Source: Planctomycetota bacterium
GTDB lineage: Bacteria > Planctomycetota > UBA8742 > UBA2392
Assembly (NCBI GenBank): GCA_020849795.1
Contig: JADZFR010000002.1
Location: forward strand, 62,001 to 126,000
Direction of reading: 5' to 3'
Length of the DNA: 64,000 nt
Below the pieces are notes generated by a model. The model did no database searches, was not told where the DNA came from, and saw only the letters and a list, made by a program, of their open reading frames with translations. Both the position numbers and the translations under genes were made by a program. Within the stretch, counting starts at the first letter, position 1. Every line of letters begins with the position of its first letter. Shown piece by piece: positions 27,458 through 36,738 of this stretch.

Positions 27458-28234
27458 TCAGCGCCCACCCAGATCCTTGGCGCGGTCAGTCAATTCGCGC
27501 TGGTCGATCACGCCCTTGCGCTTCAAAACTTCAATCACGGCGTCGAAAAGGTCGGCTTCACTGATCAGGCCCTTCTTGATCAGCACAGGAATCACGGCAG
27601 CACGCAATTCAGCGCGGGTAAGCGTCTGCGTGCTCACACCCTTTACGCCTGCCTGGTTCAAACGCTCACGAACCTCATCCACCAGCGACGATTCGGTCGC
27701 TTCGCGCAAAGCCGCCAATGAGCCCCTGCTGGCCGGGCGCAACTTGCCGGCGCTGGGCGGCTTGCCGCCGGTGATGCCGGCGGCTTTGCGATCAGCCTTG
27801 TCGGATTCTTCCAGAAACTCGGCAATCGCGCGCTTGATCGAGTCGCGCGTCGCCAGCGTGGTTTCAATCTTCTTGCCGCTCACGAACTGCAGCTCGTCCA
27901 GCGCCTCATAGTCCGTGGGGTCGCTCATGCACACCGTGAGGACCTTGTCGGTCTGGTGTACCGGGATCAGATGGTGCTTCTCAATGATGTCTTTGGGCAC
28001 GGCCTTGAGCAGGTTGACCGGCAGAATCATGTTCGCGAGGTCGGTGACTTCCATGTTGTACTGGCGCGCAATCTCGCGCGTCAGGCCCTCGTCGGTCATG
28101 TATCCGAGCTTGACGATGATGTTGCCGATCTTGCCGCCAAGGGACTTCTGGTACTCGATTGCTGTATCGAGCTGTTCCTTGGTGATGAGAGACTTCTTGA
28201 GAAGCATCTCACCAAGTTTCAGACGTTCCATCAT
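27458..28234 (-). CDS. Stand-alone MshEN (GspE N-terminal) domain protein
   Basis: 258 aa. Residues about 4-150 match the N-terminal domain of GspE/PilB/MshE ATPases: KLGEMLLKKSLITKEQLDTA, then KIGNIIVKLGYMTDEGLTRE, and later VCMSDPTDYEALDELQFVSG. There is no ATPase domain. In MshE this domain binds cyclic di-GMP through paired LG-rich motifs, and two such motifs are visible here. A Gly/Pro/Lys linker (about 160-180) leads to a helical C-terminus with a similar theme (VLIKKGLISEADLFDAVIEV, then KRKGVIDQREL). It heads an operon with the HU/receiver/HATPase gene, suggesting a signalling rather than a motor role. Confidence 0.78.
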   Translation of the reverse strand: MMERLKLGEMLLKKSLITKEQLDTAIEYQKSLGGKIGNIIVKLGYMTDEGLTREIARQYNMEVTDLANMILPVNLLKAVPKDIIEKHHLIPVHQTDKVLTVCMSDPTDYEALDELQFVSGKKIETTLATRDSIKRAIAEFLEESDKADRKAAGITGGKPPSAGKLRPASRGSLAALREATESSLVDEVRERLNQAGVKGVSTQTLTRAELRAAVIPVLIKKGLISEADLFDAVIEVLKRKGVIDQRELTDRAKDLGGR

Positions 28235-28316
28235 GGCAACACCCCGTACACGCCCGCACCGAAGCCACCCGATGGGCTGCTTATCAGCGAGGAACCGAAG
28301 ATATGCATCGGCGGGG

Positions 28317-28355
28317 GTTGACTAAACCCTAGCAGGCAGCGGGTTTAGCGTCAAC
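28317..28355. promoter_or_regulatory. Interrupted inverted repeat in a divergent promoter region
   Basis: The arms CTAAACCC (28322-28329) and GGGTTTAG (28341-28348) are perfectly complementary around an 11-nt centre. They are extended by GTTGA (28317-28321) and TCAAC (28351-28355) after a 2-nt asymmetry. The element lies 83 nt upstream of the MshEN gene start and about 150 nt upstream of the divergent gene at 28502. It may be an operator or a leader hairpin; neither is proven. Confidence 0.45.
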
Positions 28356-28501
28356 GCATTTGAATGAAGGCAAACGACTTGCGTCAATTCCTGACACACC
28401 CACCCTGCGCTCCGGGAACTGCGTCCAAGCCGTTCTCGTCCAAGTAGTAATGACAAGTGCCGCGGTTTTTCGCAGCAATGTATGGTGTGGGAATCGTTAC
28501 A

Positions 28502-30328
28502 ATGCAACAGAGGACCAACTTGACTGACCTTCAGCGCAGCCTCCGTTCATTTCGTTTGCAGGTCATGCTGCGCGTCTTCAGCTATGCCGCCCTGTGCGGG
28601 CTGCTGCTGGCACTTGTGCTTGTTGTCGCTGCTCCGTGGATCCAGAACTTCCTGGGTGAGCACGCTTACTGGATTACACTCGCCGTGCCGATCGCGCTGC
28701 CCGTCGCCTGGATGCTGGCGGCGTGGCTCAGCATTCCGGACGAGCGCACGGTCGTAATGGCGGCCGACGCCTGGTGCGGCGGCAAAGGCGACGTGATCTC
28801 GGCCTGGGAGCTTGAGCGCGCCAACCCGGACAGCCCGTTCGCCAAACCAGTCGCCGAGAATGCCGTTCGCTCGCTGCTGCGCCGGCGCCTGCCTGAGCCG
28901 CGGCTGTTGCGAAAGCTGCTTGCTGCGCTGGTTGTGTTGCTGGCGTTGGTGCCGCTGAGCCGGGTGGTGCACGCGGCTGTGCAGGACGACAAAGAAGAAG
29001 AAAGGCAGCGAGAGCAGGCCGCCAAGACTGACGTGGACCCGAACCTGGCGGCCATGCTGGCCCGCGACGCGGGCAACGCGGCTGAGAAAGCCAAAGACCT
29101 TGGCGCCCAGCAGCAAGAGCAGTTGGCAGACGACATCGAGCAACTGGCGCGCAATGCCCAAGCCGGCGGACAAGACAAAGAACGCGCCCTGCGCGAAGCC
29201 AACAGCTTGGTCGACCGGGCCAAGTCGCAAAGAGAATCCCAAGAAGCACGCGGTAACGCGCGCGAGAAGCTGAGCGAGAGCCCCGCCACGAAACGCCTGG
29301 CCGAGGCTATCGAAAATGCCGACCCCGAAGAGGCCCGCCGCGCCATCGAAGCACTCACCGAAGAGCTGCGCAACAACGACGGAACGATCGACCCCGACGC
29401 AGCCGCGAAGCTGCGGGAAGCCGTGGAGAAAGCGGCTGCTGAGGCGCCCCACGACCCGGCCCTGCGCCGCGCCGCCGAGAAGCTGAGCGGCATGCTGGAT
29501 GAAAAGTCGGCCAGGGAACGCGCTGCCCGCGACAAGCGCGCCCGCGACAGCATGACCGAGCAGGGCCTGAGCGAAGCCGAAATTGAGGCCGCCATTGCGG
29601 CGATGCGCATGGTCGATGCCGAGGCGCTGCGCAAGGCGCTGGAAGAGTTTTCGCAGTCTGCCAGCCCGATGCGCGATATTGACTCGAAGCAGGCAGAAGA
29701 GCTGTTGCGCAAACTTGAGTCAGGCGAAATCACACCCGAGCAGGCACGCCAACTGGCAGAAGCTGCGCGGGAATTGGCCGGCCGCATGGAGATCGACGCC
29801 GAAACCCTGCGCGAGATGTTGCAGAAGGGCAAAGACTTCGAGGGCCTGGAAGATGCGGCGCGCCGGGCGATGGAGCGCGCAGCAGAAGAGGGCCGCCAGC
29901 CCGGCGAGCAGGGCATTCCGGACTGGGCCAAAGACGCCGTGCCCGAAGAGTTGCTGAAGCAGTGGCAAGAGGCGCGCGAGGCTGCAAGCGGGACGCCATC
30001 CGGTGAAGACAAGGAGCCTGGCCAGAAGGGCCGCAACGGCGACCCGCGCGGAACCGATGGCGGCGGGCATGCCAAGGGCAAAGATGGCAAGTCGCCCGAA
30101 ATTGAGGGCGGTAAAGACGTCGGCGTAGAGACCACCGACACGGGCAAGGGCGAGAAAGACCCGGACAGAAAAGAGAACGAACTGGACCCGGAGAAGGCGA
30201 AAGAAGAGGCGGCCCGCCGCGAAGCCAGCGGACGTGACGCAAGCAGCAAGGGCGTGAACACGCGCGACGACAACGAAAACCTGCCCCGCCGCTATCGCGA
30301 TGCCGCGCGCAAGTACTTCGAACGCTAA
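28502..30328 (+). CDS. Membrane-anchored long coiled-coil protein
   Basis: 608 aa from ATG 28502. A TTG at 28520 has a better ribosome-binding site (AGAGGACC) and may be the true start. Hydrophobic segments lie at about 22-45, 57-78 and 139-158. They are followed by roughly 330 residues of Ala/Glu/Arg-rich helix without catalytic motifs (for example AREKLSESPATKRLAEAIEN). A Gly/Lys/Asp-rich disordered stretch follows, and then a conserved-looking tail, LPRRYRDAARKYFER. Similar membrane-plus-coiled-coil proteins ending in YRD...YF occur in Planctomycetes beside MoxR/BatA genes, but none of those genes is here. The function is unknown. Confidence 0.82.
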   Translation: MQQRTNLTDLQRSLRSFRLQVMLRVFSYAALCGLLLALVLVVAAPWIQNFLGEHAYWITLAVPIALPVAWMLAAWLSIPDERTVVMAADAWCGGKGDVISAWELERANPDSPFAKPVAENAVRSLLRRRLPEPRLLRKLLAALVVLLALVPLSRVVHAAVQDDKEEERQREQAAKTDVDPNLAAMLARDAGNAAEKAKDLGAQQQEQLADDIEQLARNAQAGGQDKERALREANSLVDRAKSQRESQEARGNAREKLSESPATKRLAEAIENADPEEARRAIEALTEELRNNDGTIDPDAAAKLREAVEKAAAEAPHDPALRRAAEKLSGMLDEKSARERAARDKRARDSMTEQGLSEAEIEAAIAAMRMVDAEALRKALEEFSQSASPMRDIDSKQAEELLRKLESGEITPEQARQLAEAARELAGRMEIDAETLREMLQKGKDFEGLEDAARRAMERAAEEGRQPGEQGIPDWAKDAVPEELLKQWQEAREAASGTPSGEDKEPGQKGRNGDPRGTDGGGHAKGKDGKSPEIEGGKDVGVETTDTGKGEKDPDRKENELDPEKAKEEAARREASGRDASSKGVNTRDDNENLPRRYRDAARKYFER

Positions 30329-30335
30329 CCGGATG

Positions 30336-30357
30336 GATCACGCGCCGGTGCGTGATC
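30336..30357. terminator. Hairpin between convergent genes
   Basis: An 8-bp perfect stem GATCACGC / GCGTGATC with a 6-nt loop (GCCGGT) fills the 27-nt gap between the coiled-coil gene and the PilB-like gene. Its right arm touches the stop codon of the latter. There is no T tract, so it would act as a weak bidirectional terminator at most. Confidence 0.4.
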
Positions 30358-32272
30358 AGGGCTTTGCCTCAAGCTCAATCGTCGGGCCCTCGGGCGCGTC
30401 TTTTTCATCCAGTACGACATCCTGCGCGCCATCGCCTTTGGGCACGAACAAGCGGGCGGCGTCGTCGCCCTTCTGAAAGCCCAGGCTCAATACTTCTTCA
30501 ATCGTCGTAACCCCGCGACGCAACTTAAGCGCGGCGTTGTGCACCAACTCAGGGATCCCCTTTTCCCGGGCGCGCTCGACAAGCACGTGCTCTTCTACCC
30601 CGTGGCTGATCAATTCGCGCATTTCGTGGTCGGGCTCAAACAGTTCTGTCACGGCAATACGCCCGGAGTAGCCGGTGTAGCCGCACTCTTTGCAGCCAAC
30701 AGCCTTCGCAACCGGAAAGTCGATGGTCTGGCCAAGCATGCGCTCAACGGCTTCGCGCGGGCCGGGGGGCAGCACCACCATCTGTGCGCACGTCTTGCAT
30801 ACCTTGCGTACCAGTCGCTGGGAAAGCGCGGCGATCAATGTGGCGGAGATCAGGTACGCCGGCAGGCCCATGTTGACCATGCGTGTCACGCTGCTGATTG
30901 CAGTGTTCGTGTGCAGCGTGCTGAACACCAGGTGGCCGGTCAGGCTCGCGCGCACGGAAACTTCGAGCGTCTCAAGGTCACGAATCTCGCCGACCATGAC
31001 CACGTCCGGGTCCTGACGCAGGATGGTTCGCAGGCAGTTGGCGAAGGTCAAGCCGATGCTGCTCTTGACGTGAGTCTGGTTTATGCCTTCGACGCGGTAT
31101 TCCACGGGGTCTTCGACCGTGACGATGTTGACATTCGTCTTGTTGATCTCGCGAACAAAGCTGTACAGCGTCGTGCTCTTGCCGCAACCCGTGGGCCCGA
31201 CCAGCAGGACAATCCCGTGAGGCGCCGTGATGATGCGCCGAAACTCCTTGACCAGTTCTGCTTCGAAACCCAGCGCATCGAGGTCAATGTTGGATGCGCC
31301 CTGGTCGAGCAGGCGCAGCACGACCTTTTCGCCGTGCAGGGTGGGCATGGTGCTGACGCGCACGTCGATCACGCGGCCCAGAAAACGGATGCGCAGACGG
31401 CCGTCCTGGGGCAGGCGCCGCTCCGAGATATCGAGGTTACTAATGATCTTGATGCGGCTGACGATCGCGCTTTGCAGGTGCTTGGGCGGCGGCGCGACCA
31501 CGCGCAGGTCACCGTCAATGCGAAAACGGCAGCGCAGGGAATGCTCCTGCGGTTCAATGTGAATGTCGCTGGCCTTCATGCGGGCGGCTTCGAACAAAAT
31601 GGAGTTCACAAAGCGTACGACCGGTGCCAGGCCGGCCTCTGACTTCAGGCGAGTGAAGTCATCCTTCTCGACGTCGCTGCCGGACTCGACCTTGAAGTCT
31701 TTCAATTCGCCGACGGCCTGCTCAAGAGTCAGCGGGCTTTCCAGGTAGGCGCTGCCCAGGGCGTCATAGATCTGGCCCTTGGTGGCGACGGCGGGTACCG
31801 GCTCGAGGTAGGTGGCTGCGCGCACCGAATCCAGCGCCATGAAGTCGCTGGGGTCAACCATCGCAACCACAATCCGGTCCGGTGAACTGCTGCCCGCGGG
31901 GGCACGCTGAAACCGAATGCCGATCAGGCTGTGGCGGCGGGCAATCACCTCAGGAATCAGGTGGGCTGCATCCGGGTCCACGGCCCCGATGCGGTTGAGG
32001 TCGGCGCGCTCCAAGTGCAGCGCCTCGGCCAGTGCGTCCGCCAGCTCGTTCTCTGTGATCAGGCCCAGCTCGACCAGCACTCCGCCGATCAGGCCGCCAG
32101 TGCTCTTCTGGACAGTAAGCGAATGCTCAAGCTGGTCTCGCCGCAGTTTGCCCTGGCGCACCAGTACGTCGCCGAACTTCTCAAGCGCTTCGTGGCGGCG
32201 CGCATGGCGTTGTTTCTCCCCCAGTGACGGCACATCCTCTACACGTGGCCCAGTCGACTTGTCTTGTTCCAT
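30356..32272 (-). CDS. Type II secretion / type IV pilus assembly ATPase (GspE/PilB family)
   Basis: 638 aa. An N-terminal MshEN domain (about 30-175, with KFGDVLVRQGKLRRDQLEHS) is followed by the motor domain. Walker A is GPTGCGKST (359-367), the Asp box is VTVEDPVEY, Walker B is DPDVVMVGEIRDLET with E429, and the His box is GHLVFSTLHTNT. The zinc-binding cysteines C492/C495 and C527/C530 (CKECGYTGYSGR) are intact. It powers pilus extension or pseudopilus assembly. No pilin, PilC or PilQ gene lies nearby, so its partner machinery is elsewhere. The last 40 residues, acidic and Pro-rich, are an unusual extension. Confidence 0.93.
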   Translation of the reverse strand: MEQDKSTGPRVEDVPSLGEKQRHARRHEALEKFGDVLVRQGKLRRDQLEHSLTVQKSTGGLIGGVLVELGLITENELADALAEALHLERADLNRIGAVDPDAAHLIPEVIARRHSLIGIRFQRAPAGSSSPDRIVVAMVDPSDFMALDSVRAATYLEPVPAVATKGQIYDALGSAYLESPLTLEQAVGELKDFKVESGSDVEKDDFTRLKSEAGLAPVVRFVNSILFEAARMKASDIHIEPQEHSLRCRFRIDGDLRVVAPPPKHLQSAIVSRIKIISNLDISERRLPQDGRLRIRFLGRVIDVRVSTMPTLHGEKVVLRLLDQGASNIDLDALGFEAELVKEFRRIITAPHGIVLLVGPTGCGKSTTLYSFVREINKTNVNIVTVEDPVEYRVEGINQTHVKSSIGLTFANCLRTILRQDPDVVMVGEIRDLETLEVSVRASLTGHLVFSTLHTNTAISSVTRMVNMGLPAYLISATLIAALSQRLVRKVCKTCAQMVVLPPGPREAVERMLGQTIDFPVAKAVGCKECGYTGYSGRIAVTELFEPDHEMRELISHGVEEHVLVERAREKGIPELVHNAALKLRRGVTTIEEVLSLGFQKGDDAARLFVPKGDGAQDVVLDEKDAPEGPTIELEAKP

Positions 32273-32358
32273 GGCGGGTGTCCTGTGCGGTCTTGTGCGA
32301 TATTAACGAACGGGAGCGGGGAATGCCTCCCCCGCCCCTGTGACAAACGTAGGATTCT

Positions 32359-33393
32359 TCAGGCCCCCACCTCACGGCTCAGCCGTTCAGCCTCTTCCTT
32401 CGATATCTCGCCCGCGCCCTCGAGGCGCTTGATTTCGTCCTGCGCCCGCGCGCTGTAAAAGCCCGCGTCGGGCGTGCCGCCATCGATGAACTTGCGAGCA
32501 CCCTCGCCAATCACTTCACACAGCGCGATGCGGGTTCGGCCATCCTTTTTGCGCGCCAGCCGCTGCACCACAACCCCGCGCAGCGTGGCATGCAATTGCC
32601 GCTTGCTCAATGACTCCAGACCCGCCGGGGCGGCTTCCACCAGCCGCTGCACCGCTTCCTGTACGCTGTTGGCGTGTACCTGCACAATCACCAGGTGGCC
32701 GGTTTCCGCAGTGTGCATACAGGCCGCCAGTGTATCGAAGTTTTCCACATCGCCGACCATGATGACGTCGCAATCCTGCTGCATGGCAGCCTGGATCAGC
32801 TCGGTCTGCGAGTTGCCGTCAAGGCCGACCTCGCGCTGCTGCACAACAGCCTTGGCAGCAGGAAACAGGTAGTGCCTCGGCTTTTCGACTGAGCAGATGT
32901 GAACGTGCCGGGTCTCGTTGATCCAGTTGACCATGGCGTACAGCGTGGTGGTTTTGCCTGAACCGTGCGGGCCGGCCACAATCACCAGACCGTTCGGCTG
33001 TTCCAGCAGTTTCTTCATTGCCGCAGCCGCGGGATAGTTTGCATCGTCCAGTGCCGGCATCGAGGACGCATGCAGCTTGATCGTGATGCTGGCGACGCCG
33101 CCCGCGGTTGCGCAGGTGATGTCGGCCAGCTTGTTCTCGCCGATGTTGCGCGAAACCTGCAGCGTGCCCGCCGGCGGCGCATAGTAGCCCTGCTGGAACA
33201 GGCTGCTGCGAATCCAGCCGGTCTGTTCAGGCGTGATGGTAAGGTCATCCAGGGCCTGCAATTCGCCGTTGACGCGTACTTGCGGCTTGTAGCGCGGCAC
33301 GATCAGGATGTCGCTGCCGCGAAGTTCGATGGCTTTCTTGATCCACTCGTCAAAGCGGATCCAGGCAGTCATATGATCGGGTTGGTCGGTCAT
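32359..33393 (-). CDS. PilT-like retraction ATPase homolog with altered catalytic motifs
   Basis: 344 aa. The PilT/GspE fold is clear: N-terminal domain (RGSDILIVPRYKPQVRVNG), Walker A GPHGSGKTT (141-149) and a His-box region AETGHLVIVQVHANS. Key motifs differ from PilT. The Asp box reads SVEKPRHYL instead of EDPIE, and Walker B reads VIMVGDVENFDTL with D215 where PilT has the catalytic Glu of GEMRD. It may be a regulatory or weakly active paralog, comparable to PilU. The ATG follows the stop of the upstream sigma-factor gene by 1 nt, so the two are translationally coupled. Confidence 0.85.
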   Translation of the reverse strand: MTDQPDHMTAWIRFDEWIKKAIELRGSDILIVPRYKPQVRVNGELQALDDLTITPEQTGWIRSSLFQQGYYAPPAGTLQVSRNIGENKLADITCATAGGVASITIKLHASSMPALDDANYPAAAAMKKLLEQPNGLVIVAGPHGSGKTTTLYAMVNWINETRHVHICSVEKPRHYLFPAAKAVVQQREVGLDGNSQTELIQAAMQQDCDVIMVGDVENFDTLAACMHTAETGHLVIVQVHANSVQEAVQRLVEAAPAGLESLSKRQLHATLRGVVVQRLARKKDGRTRIALCEVIGEGARKFIDGGTPDAGFYSARAQDEIKRLEGAGEISKEEAERLSREVGA

Positions 33394-33394
33394 T

Positions 33395-33937
33395 TCATCC
33401 TCTCCATTCGTCGTCGCCGCCGGTCCAATGCCCAGCCAGCATCGTCCTGAGTTTTTCCCGCGCCTCGAAGAGCCTGCGCTTCACGGTGCCCAGCGGCAGA
33501 TTCAGCGCGTGTGCAATCTCTTCCAGCTTTTCGCCGCGCATATAGTGCGCCTCAATCACTGCGGCCAGCGCCGGCGTAAGCTCGCGTACTGCGCCATGCA
33601 CGGCTTGCTGCAACTCGCGGCTCTCGGCCGCGTTCGGCATTTCCTCGACTGGCGCTTCCGCGGGTTCGAGTGCGTCCGGCCGCCGTCGCCGCGACTGCCG
33701 AATCGCCGCGCTGCGTACCAGGACCCGCAACCAGCCCGCGAATGCTTCTGGTTCGCGCAACTCGCCCAGCTTCGCGTAAGCCACCAGCAAGGCTTCTTGC
33801 GCCGCATCTTCCGCGTCCATGGTGAACGGCCGCGCCCACGCGACAAGCTGTTCGCGAAACGCCGTAGCAACGTACGCAAACGCCTCGACATCTCCGGCAC
33901 GGGCGCGCTGAAGCTGCTCGGCTGTTTGGCGATCCAT
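33395..33937 (-). CDS. ECF-type RNA polymerase sigma factor
   Basis: 180 aa from ATG 33937, with GGAG 5 nt upstream. Region 2 spans about residues 5-80 (MDAEDAAQEALLVAYAKL, GWLRVLVRSAAIRQSRRR). Region 4 spans about 115-165 (LTPALAAVIEAHYMRGEKLE, then LPLGTVKRRLFEAREKLR). A Pro/Glu-rich linker joins them. No anti-sigma gene is adjacent. Instead, the PilT-like ATPase gene follows after 1 nt. An ECF factor may transcribe its own operon, but no target promoter can be assigned from the window. Confidence 0.92.
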   Translation of the reverse strand: MDRQTAEQLQRARAGDVEAFAYVATAFREQLVAWARPFTMDAEDAAQEALLVAYAKLGELREPEAFAGWLRVLVRSAAIRQSRRRRPDALEPAEAPVEEMPNAAESRELQQAVHGAVRELTPALAAVIEAHYMRGEKLEEIAHALNLPLGTVKRRLFEAREKLRTMLAGHWTGGDDEWRG

Positions 33938-34086
33938 CGCTTCTCCGTTGGAAGGTTCGCAGCATTGCCGATCCCGTGCAAGCCTGACAGAAACCAGAGC
34001 CAGTGTGCGCCACGAAGGTTCGGTGAATTCCGGCGAATTGCCTGTGGTCGCTTGCGCTTGGGCACCGCGTTCCTTGATATGGCGGC

Positions 34087-35223
34087 ATGCAGGTTGCGTT
34101 TGCACACCATGAACCGATTGACCCGGGCAAAGCCCGCTGGGTGGCGATTGTCCGCACACTGGCATCCGTTGCAGCCGTTCATCCCGTTCGCTGGTTTACG
34201 CCCGACACGGCACAGCGCGTGCATGCCTATGCCGCTGACCATCTTGGGCTGAGTCTGCCGCCGGCCCTGCACATCCAGACACTTCCGAGTGTGCACAAGC
34301 TGGCGGGACTGACGATCAACCACGTGTTCTTTCGCGCCTGCCGCAAAGCCATCGCAAAGGCCAATGCTGACGTGCTGTGGCTGCGCAGTGACAAGCTGGC
34401 GGCGCACTTTGCACGGCGGATTGATCTGCCGCTGGTGTATGAGGCGCATCTTGTCGGGCCGCTGTGGGCGCAGGATGGCGGCAAGGGCATACGGCAAGTG
34501 CAGCGCCTGGAAACGCTTGAACGCCAGCTCTACTCAGGGTGCGCTGGCGTTGCTGCGATCACGCAGGGGCTGCTGGATGAGGTGCGGTCACGCTACGCCT
34601 TCACGGGCCCTGCCACTGTGGTTCCCAGCGCTGTGGACACCGACGTGTTCAAACCGACGTGGCGGGGCGGCGACGGCAAGACCGTCGCGTATGTCGGCAC
34701 ACTTCAATTCTGGAAGGGACTGGGGACGCTGCTTGAGGCGATTGCGCTGGCGCCGGCGCTGCGCCTGCTGGTCGTCGGCAGCGGCAGCCCCAGCGAGGAA
34801 GCAACGTTGCGCGCGCGCATCGCTGATTTGAAGCTTGGGCAGCGCGTCGAACTGGCAGGCAGGCTTGCCCAGCCACAGATCCCGGCGCGGGTGGCGCACG
34901 CGGCGTGCGCCGTGCACCCCCTGCCGCCTCAGGCCAGCATCAGTGCGCGCTTTACGTCGCCGCTGAAGCTGTTCGAGTACATGGCCATGGGCCTGCCGAT
35001 CGTGGCCGCCGACGTGCCCAGCGCGCGCGAGGTACTGACAGACAACGAGAATGCCGTGCTGTACAGCGCAGGCAAAGCCGACGCGCTGGCCGCAGCACTG
35101 GGCCGGTTGGCCACAGACCGAGAGCTCGCGGCGCGCTTGTCAGCCAATGCGCTGCGCGCCGCGCCGGCATACACATACGGCGCACGGGCCCAAAAGCTGG
35201 CGGCGTTGTTTGCTCAGGTTTGA
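34087..35223 (+). CDS. Family 4-type glycosyltransferase
   Basis: 378 aa, a GT-B fold retaining glycosyltransferase. The C-terminal donor domain has [40 protein letters not shown] and the E-x7-E-like segment [20 protein letters not shown]. The N-terminal acceptor domain is shorter than usual but includes [15 protein letters not shown]. There is no signal peptide. The acceptor and sugar are unknown; envelope polysaccharide or glycolipid synthesis is the usual role. It is divergent from the ECF sigma gene, and its last 10 nt overlap the convergent mscL gene. Confidence 0.88.
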   Translation: MQVAFAHHEPIDPGKARWVAIVRTLASVAAVHPVRWFTPDTAQRVHAYAADHLGLSLPPALHIQTLPSVHKLAGLTINHVFFRACRKAIAKANADVLWLRSDKLAAHFARRIDLPLVYEAHLVGPLWAQDGGKGIRQVQRLETLERQLYSGCAGVAAITQGLLDEVRSRYAFTGPATVVPSAVDTDVFKPTWRGGDGKTVAYVGTLQFWKGLGTLLEAIALAPALRLLVVGSGSPSEEATLRARIADLKLGQRVELAGRLAQPQIPARVAHAACAVHPLPPQASISARFTSPLKLFEYMAMGLPIVAADVPSAREVLTDNENAVLYSAGKADALAAALGRLATDRELAARLSANALRAAPAYTYGARAQKLAALFAQV

Positions 35224-35621
35224 TTCTTGAGCAGGTCGCGGATCTCGGACAGGAGTTCCTGGTCCTTGGTCGGCTTGGGCGGCTCTTTGGGCGCTTCTTC
35301 TTTCTTCTTTTCGAGCTGGCGCCGCAGGCGATTGACGCCCTTCACGACCATGAACATCGCGAATGCCACGATCAGGAAGTTGATCGTTGCGTTGATGAAC
35401 AGGCCGTAGTTGATCGTCACGGGTTCGGTGTCCGTGGGCAACTTGATCGAAAGGTCCTTGAAATCGACCTTTCCCAGTATGTACCCGATTGGCGGCGTGA
35501 TGATGTCCTTGACCAGCGACTGAACGATCGTGGTAAAGGCAGCACCAATCACGATGCCGACTGCCATGTCAATCACGTTGCCTTTGACGGCAAACTCTCG
35601 GAACTCTTTCAGTAGACCCAC
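35214..35621 (-). CDS. mscL: Large-conductance mechanosensitive channel
   Basis: 135 aa from GTG 35621, with GGAG about 8 nt upstream. MscL is diagnosed by the N-terminal [21 protein letters not shown]1 with its Gly-rich pore packing ([20 protein letters not shown]), the periplasmic loop, TM2 ([19 protein letters not shown]) and the charged C-terminal helix ([17 protein letters not shown]). It releases solutes on hypo-osmotic shock. The length is typical. The end overlaps the convergent glycosyltransferase by 10 nt. Confidence 0.97.
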   Translation of the reverse strand: MGLLKEFREFAVKGNVIDMAVGIVIGAAFTTIVQSLVKDIITPPIGYILGKVDFKDLSIKLPTDTEPVTINYGLFINATINFLIVAFAMFMVVKGVNRLRRQLEKKKEEAPKEPPKPTKDQELLSEIRDLLKNQT

Positions 35622-35711
35622 GGGTTTCTTCTCCTGCGCGTTTGGTTTTCGTGCCAGCCGGTTTCGGCTGAGTGCGATCGGCGAGGAGTGTAGCCAGCAA
35701 CCTTGGTTTCG

Positions 35712-36635
35712 TCACGCGAGGTCGGCCGGTTGAGGTTCGCGTCCGGTGTCGATTTGGGTGGGCTCACGCTCGACATTGACCACGACTACCCGGTCTTTTT
35801 CCTTCTTGGCCTCGTACATGGCTTCATCGGCGCCATCCAGCGCTTCCTCAGGGTCGGCGGGCGGCCGTTCGAACCACGCAACACCGACACTGACGCCAAG
35901 CTTGCAGGCCGGGTAATCGGCGCCAATCTGGCGCACCGCCTGCAGCACTCGCTCGCCAACCAGTTTCGCGCCCGGCTGCTCCGCTTGCCAAAGCAAGGCC
36001 GCGAACTCGTCACCGCCGATGCGCCCGGGCATATCGGAAGCGCGCAACTGTTTTCGCAGGGCCGCGGCAACGCGTTTCAGGACAGCATCGCCCTCGGTGT
36101 GGCCGTGCTTGTCATTGATCTTCTTGAAATTGTCGAGGTCAAGGTAAAGCAGGCATAGCGGCTTGCCGTCACGTCGCGAACGAGCAATCTCCAAGCCGAG
36201 GCTCTCAATAAAGTCGCGCCGGTTGGGCAACGCCGTCAGCGCGTCCGTGCGCGCGTCGCGATGCTCGGCCTCAAGCAGGTCGCTGATCTTTGCGTTGGCA
36301 TCCTGCAATTGCCTTTGCTCGCGCCGCACGGTGGAAAGCGCCAGTCCGACCATCAGAAAGATGGCCAGCGCGGCTGCCTCGTTCCACAGGCCGATGAACG
36401 GATGGTCGAAGTCTACGGTGTAGAATTCGATTGCTGTCCACGACAGGCTCGCCAGCAGCGCAATCAGTACGACCCAGCGGCGCTCAAGCGTCCAGGCAAC
36501 CATCACAATCGGCACGACATAGAACATCGCCGATCGCACTTGCGTGCCCGTAACGAGGTCGATCCACGCAAACAGCCCGGTGATTGCCACCGCGCCAAGA
36601 ATGATGGAAGCTGTGCGTGCTGGACCGACCTTCAT
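35712..36635 (-). CDS. Membrane-bound diguanylate cyclase (GGDEF)
   Basis: 307 aa. About four membrane helices fill residues 8-105, and a short linker helix (REQRQLQDANAKISDLLEAE) leads to the GGDEF domain. The active site is RIGGDEFAALL. An inhibitory I-site, RASD, lies exactly five residues upstream, so product feedback is likely. DALTALPNRRDFIESL and LDLDNFKKINDKHGHTEGD are standard. It makes cyclic di-GMP, which could be read by the two MshEN proteins encoded at 27458 and 30356; that link is an inference. There is no EAL domain. Confidence 0.95.
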   Translation of the reverse strand: MKVGPARTASIILGAVAITGLFAWIDLVTGTQVRSAMFYVVPIVMVAWTLERRWVVLIALLASLSWTAIEFYTVDFDHPFIGLWNEAAALAIFLMVGLALSTVRREQRQLQDANAKISDLLEAEHRDARTDALTALPNRRDFIESLGLEIARSRRDGKPLCLLYLDLDNFKKINDKHGHTEGDAVLKRVAAALRKQLRASDMPGRIGGDEFAALLWQAEQPGAKLVGERVLQAVRQIGADYPACKLGVSVGVAWFERPPADPEEALDGADEAMYEAKKEKDRVVVVNVEREPTQIDTGREPQPADLA

Positions 36636-36738
36636 AGTTGCAGGGTATCACGCTGCCGACCGGACTGCATTGCGCCCGCGGTGCGTTCTGTCATCTTGGG
36701 CCGCAGAAGGCACCTTTTCCTGACACTCCAGGACACTC

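Noticed and set aside
28666-30273. 535-codon Ser/Arg-rich minus-strand frame opposite the coiled-coil gene
   Set aside because: Ser/Arg-rich reversed coiled-coil codons create it; there is no signal or domain.
34087-35223. Glycosyltransferase as BshA of a bacillithiol pathway with the BshC-like protein
   Set aside because: The genes are 12 kb apart, and no BshA-specific feature was found; the BshC-like active site is itself altered.
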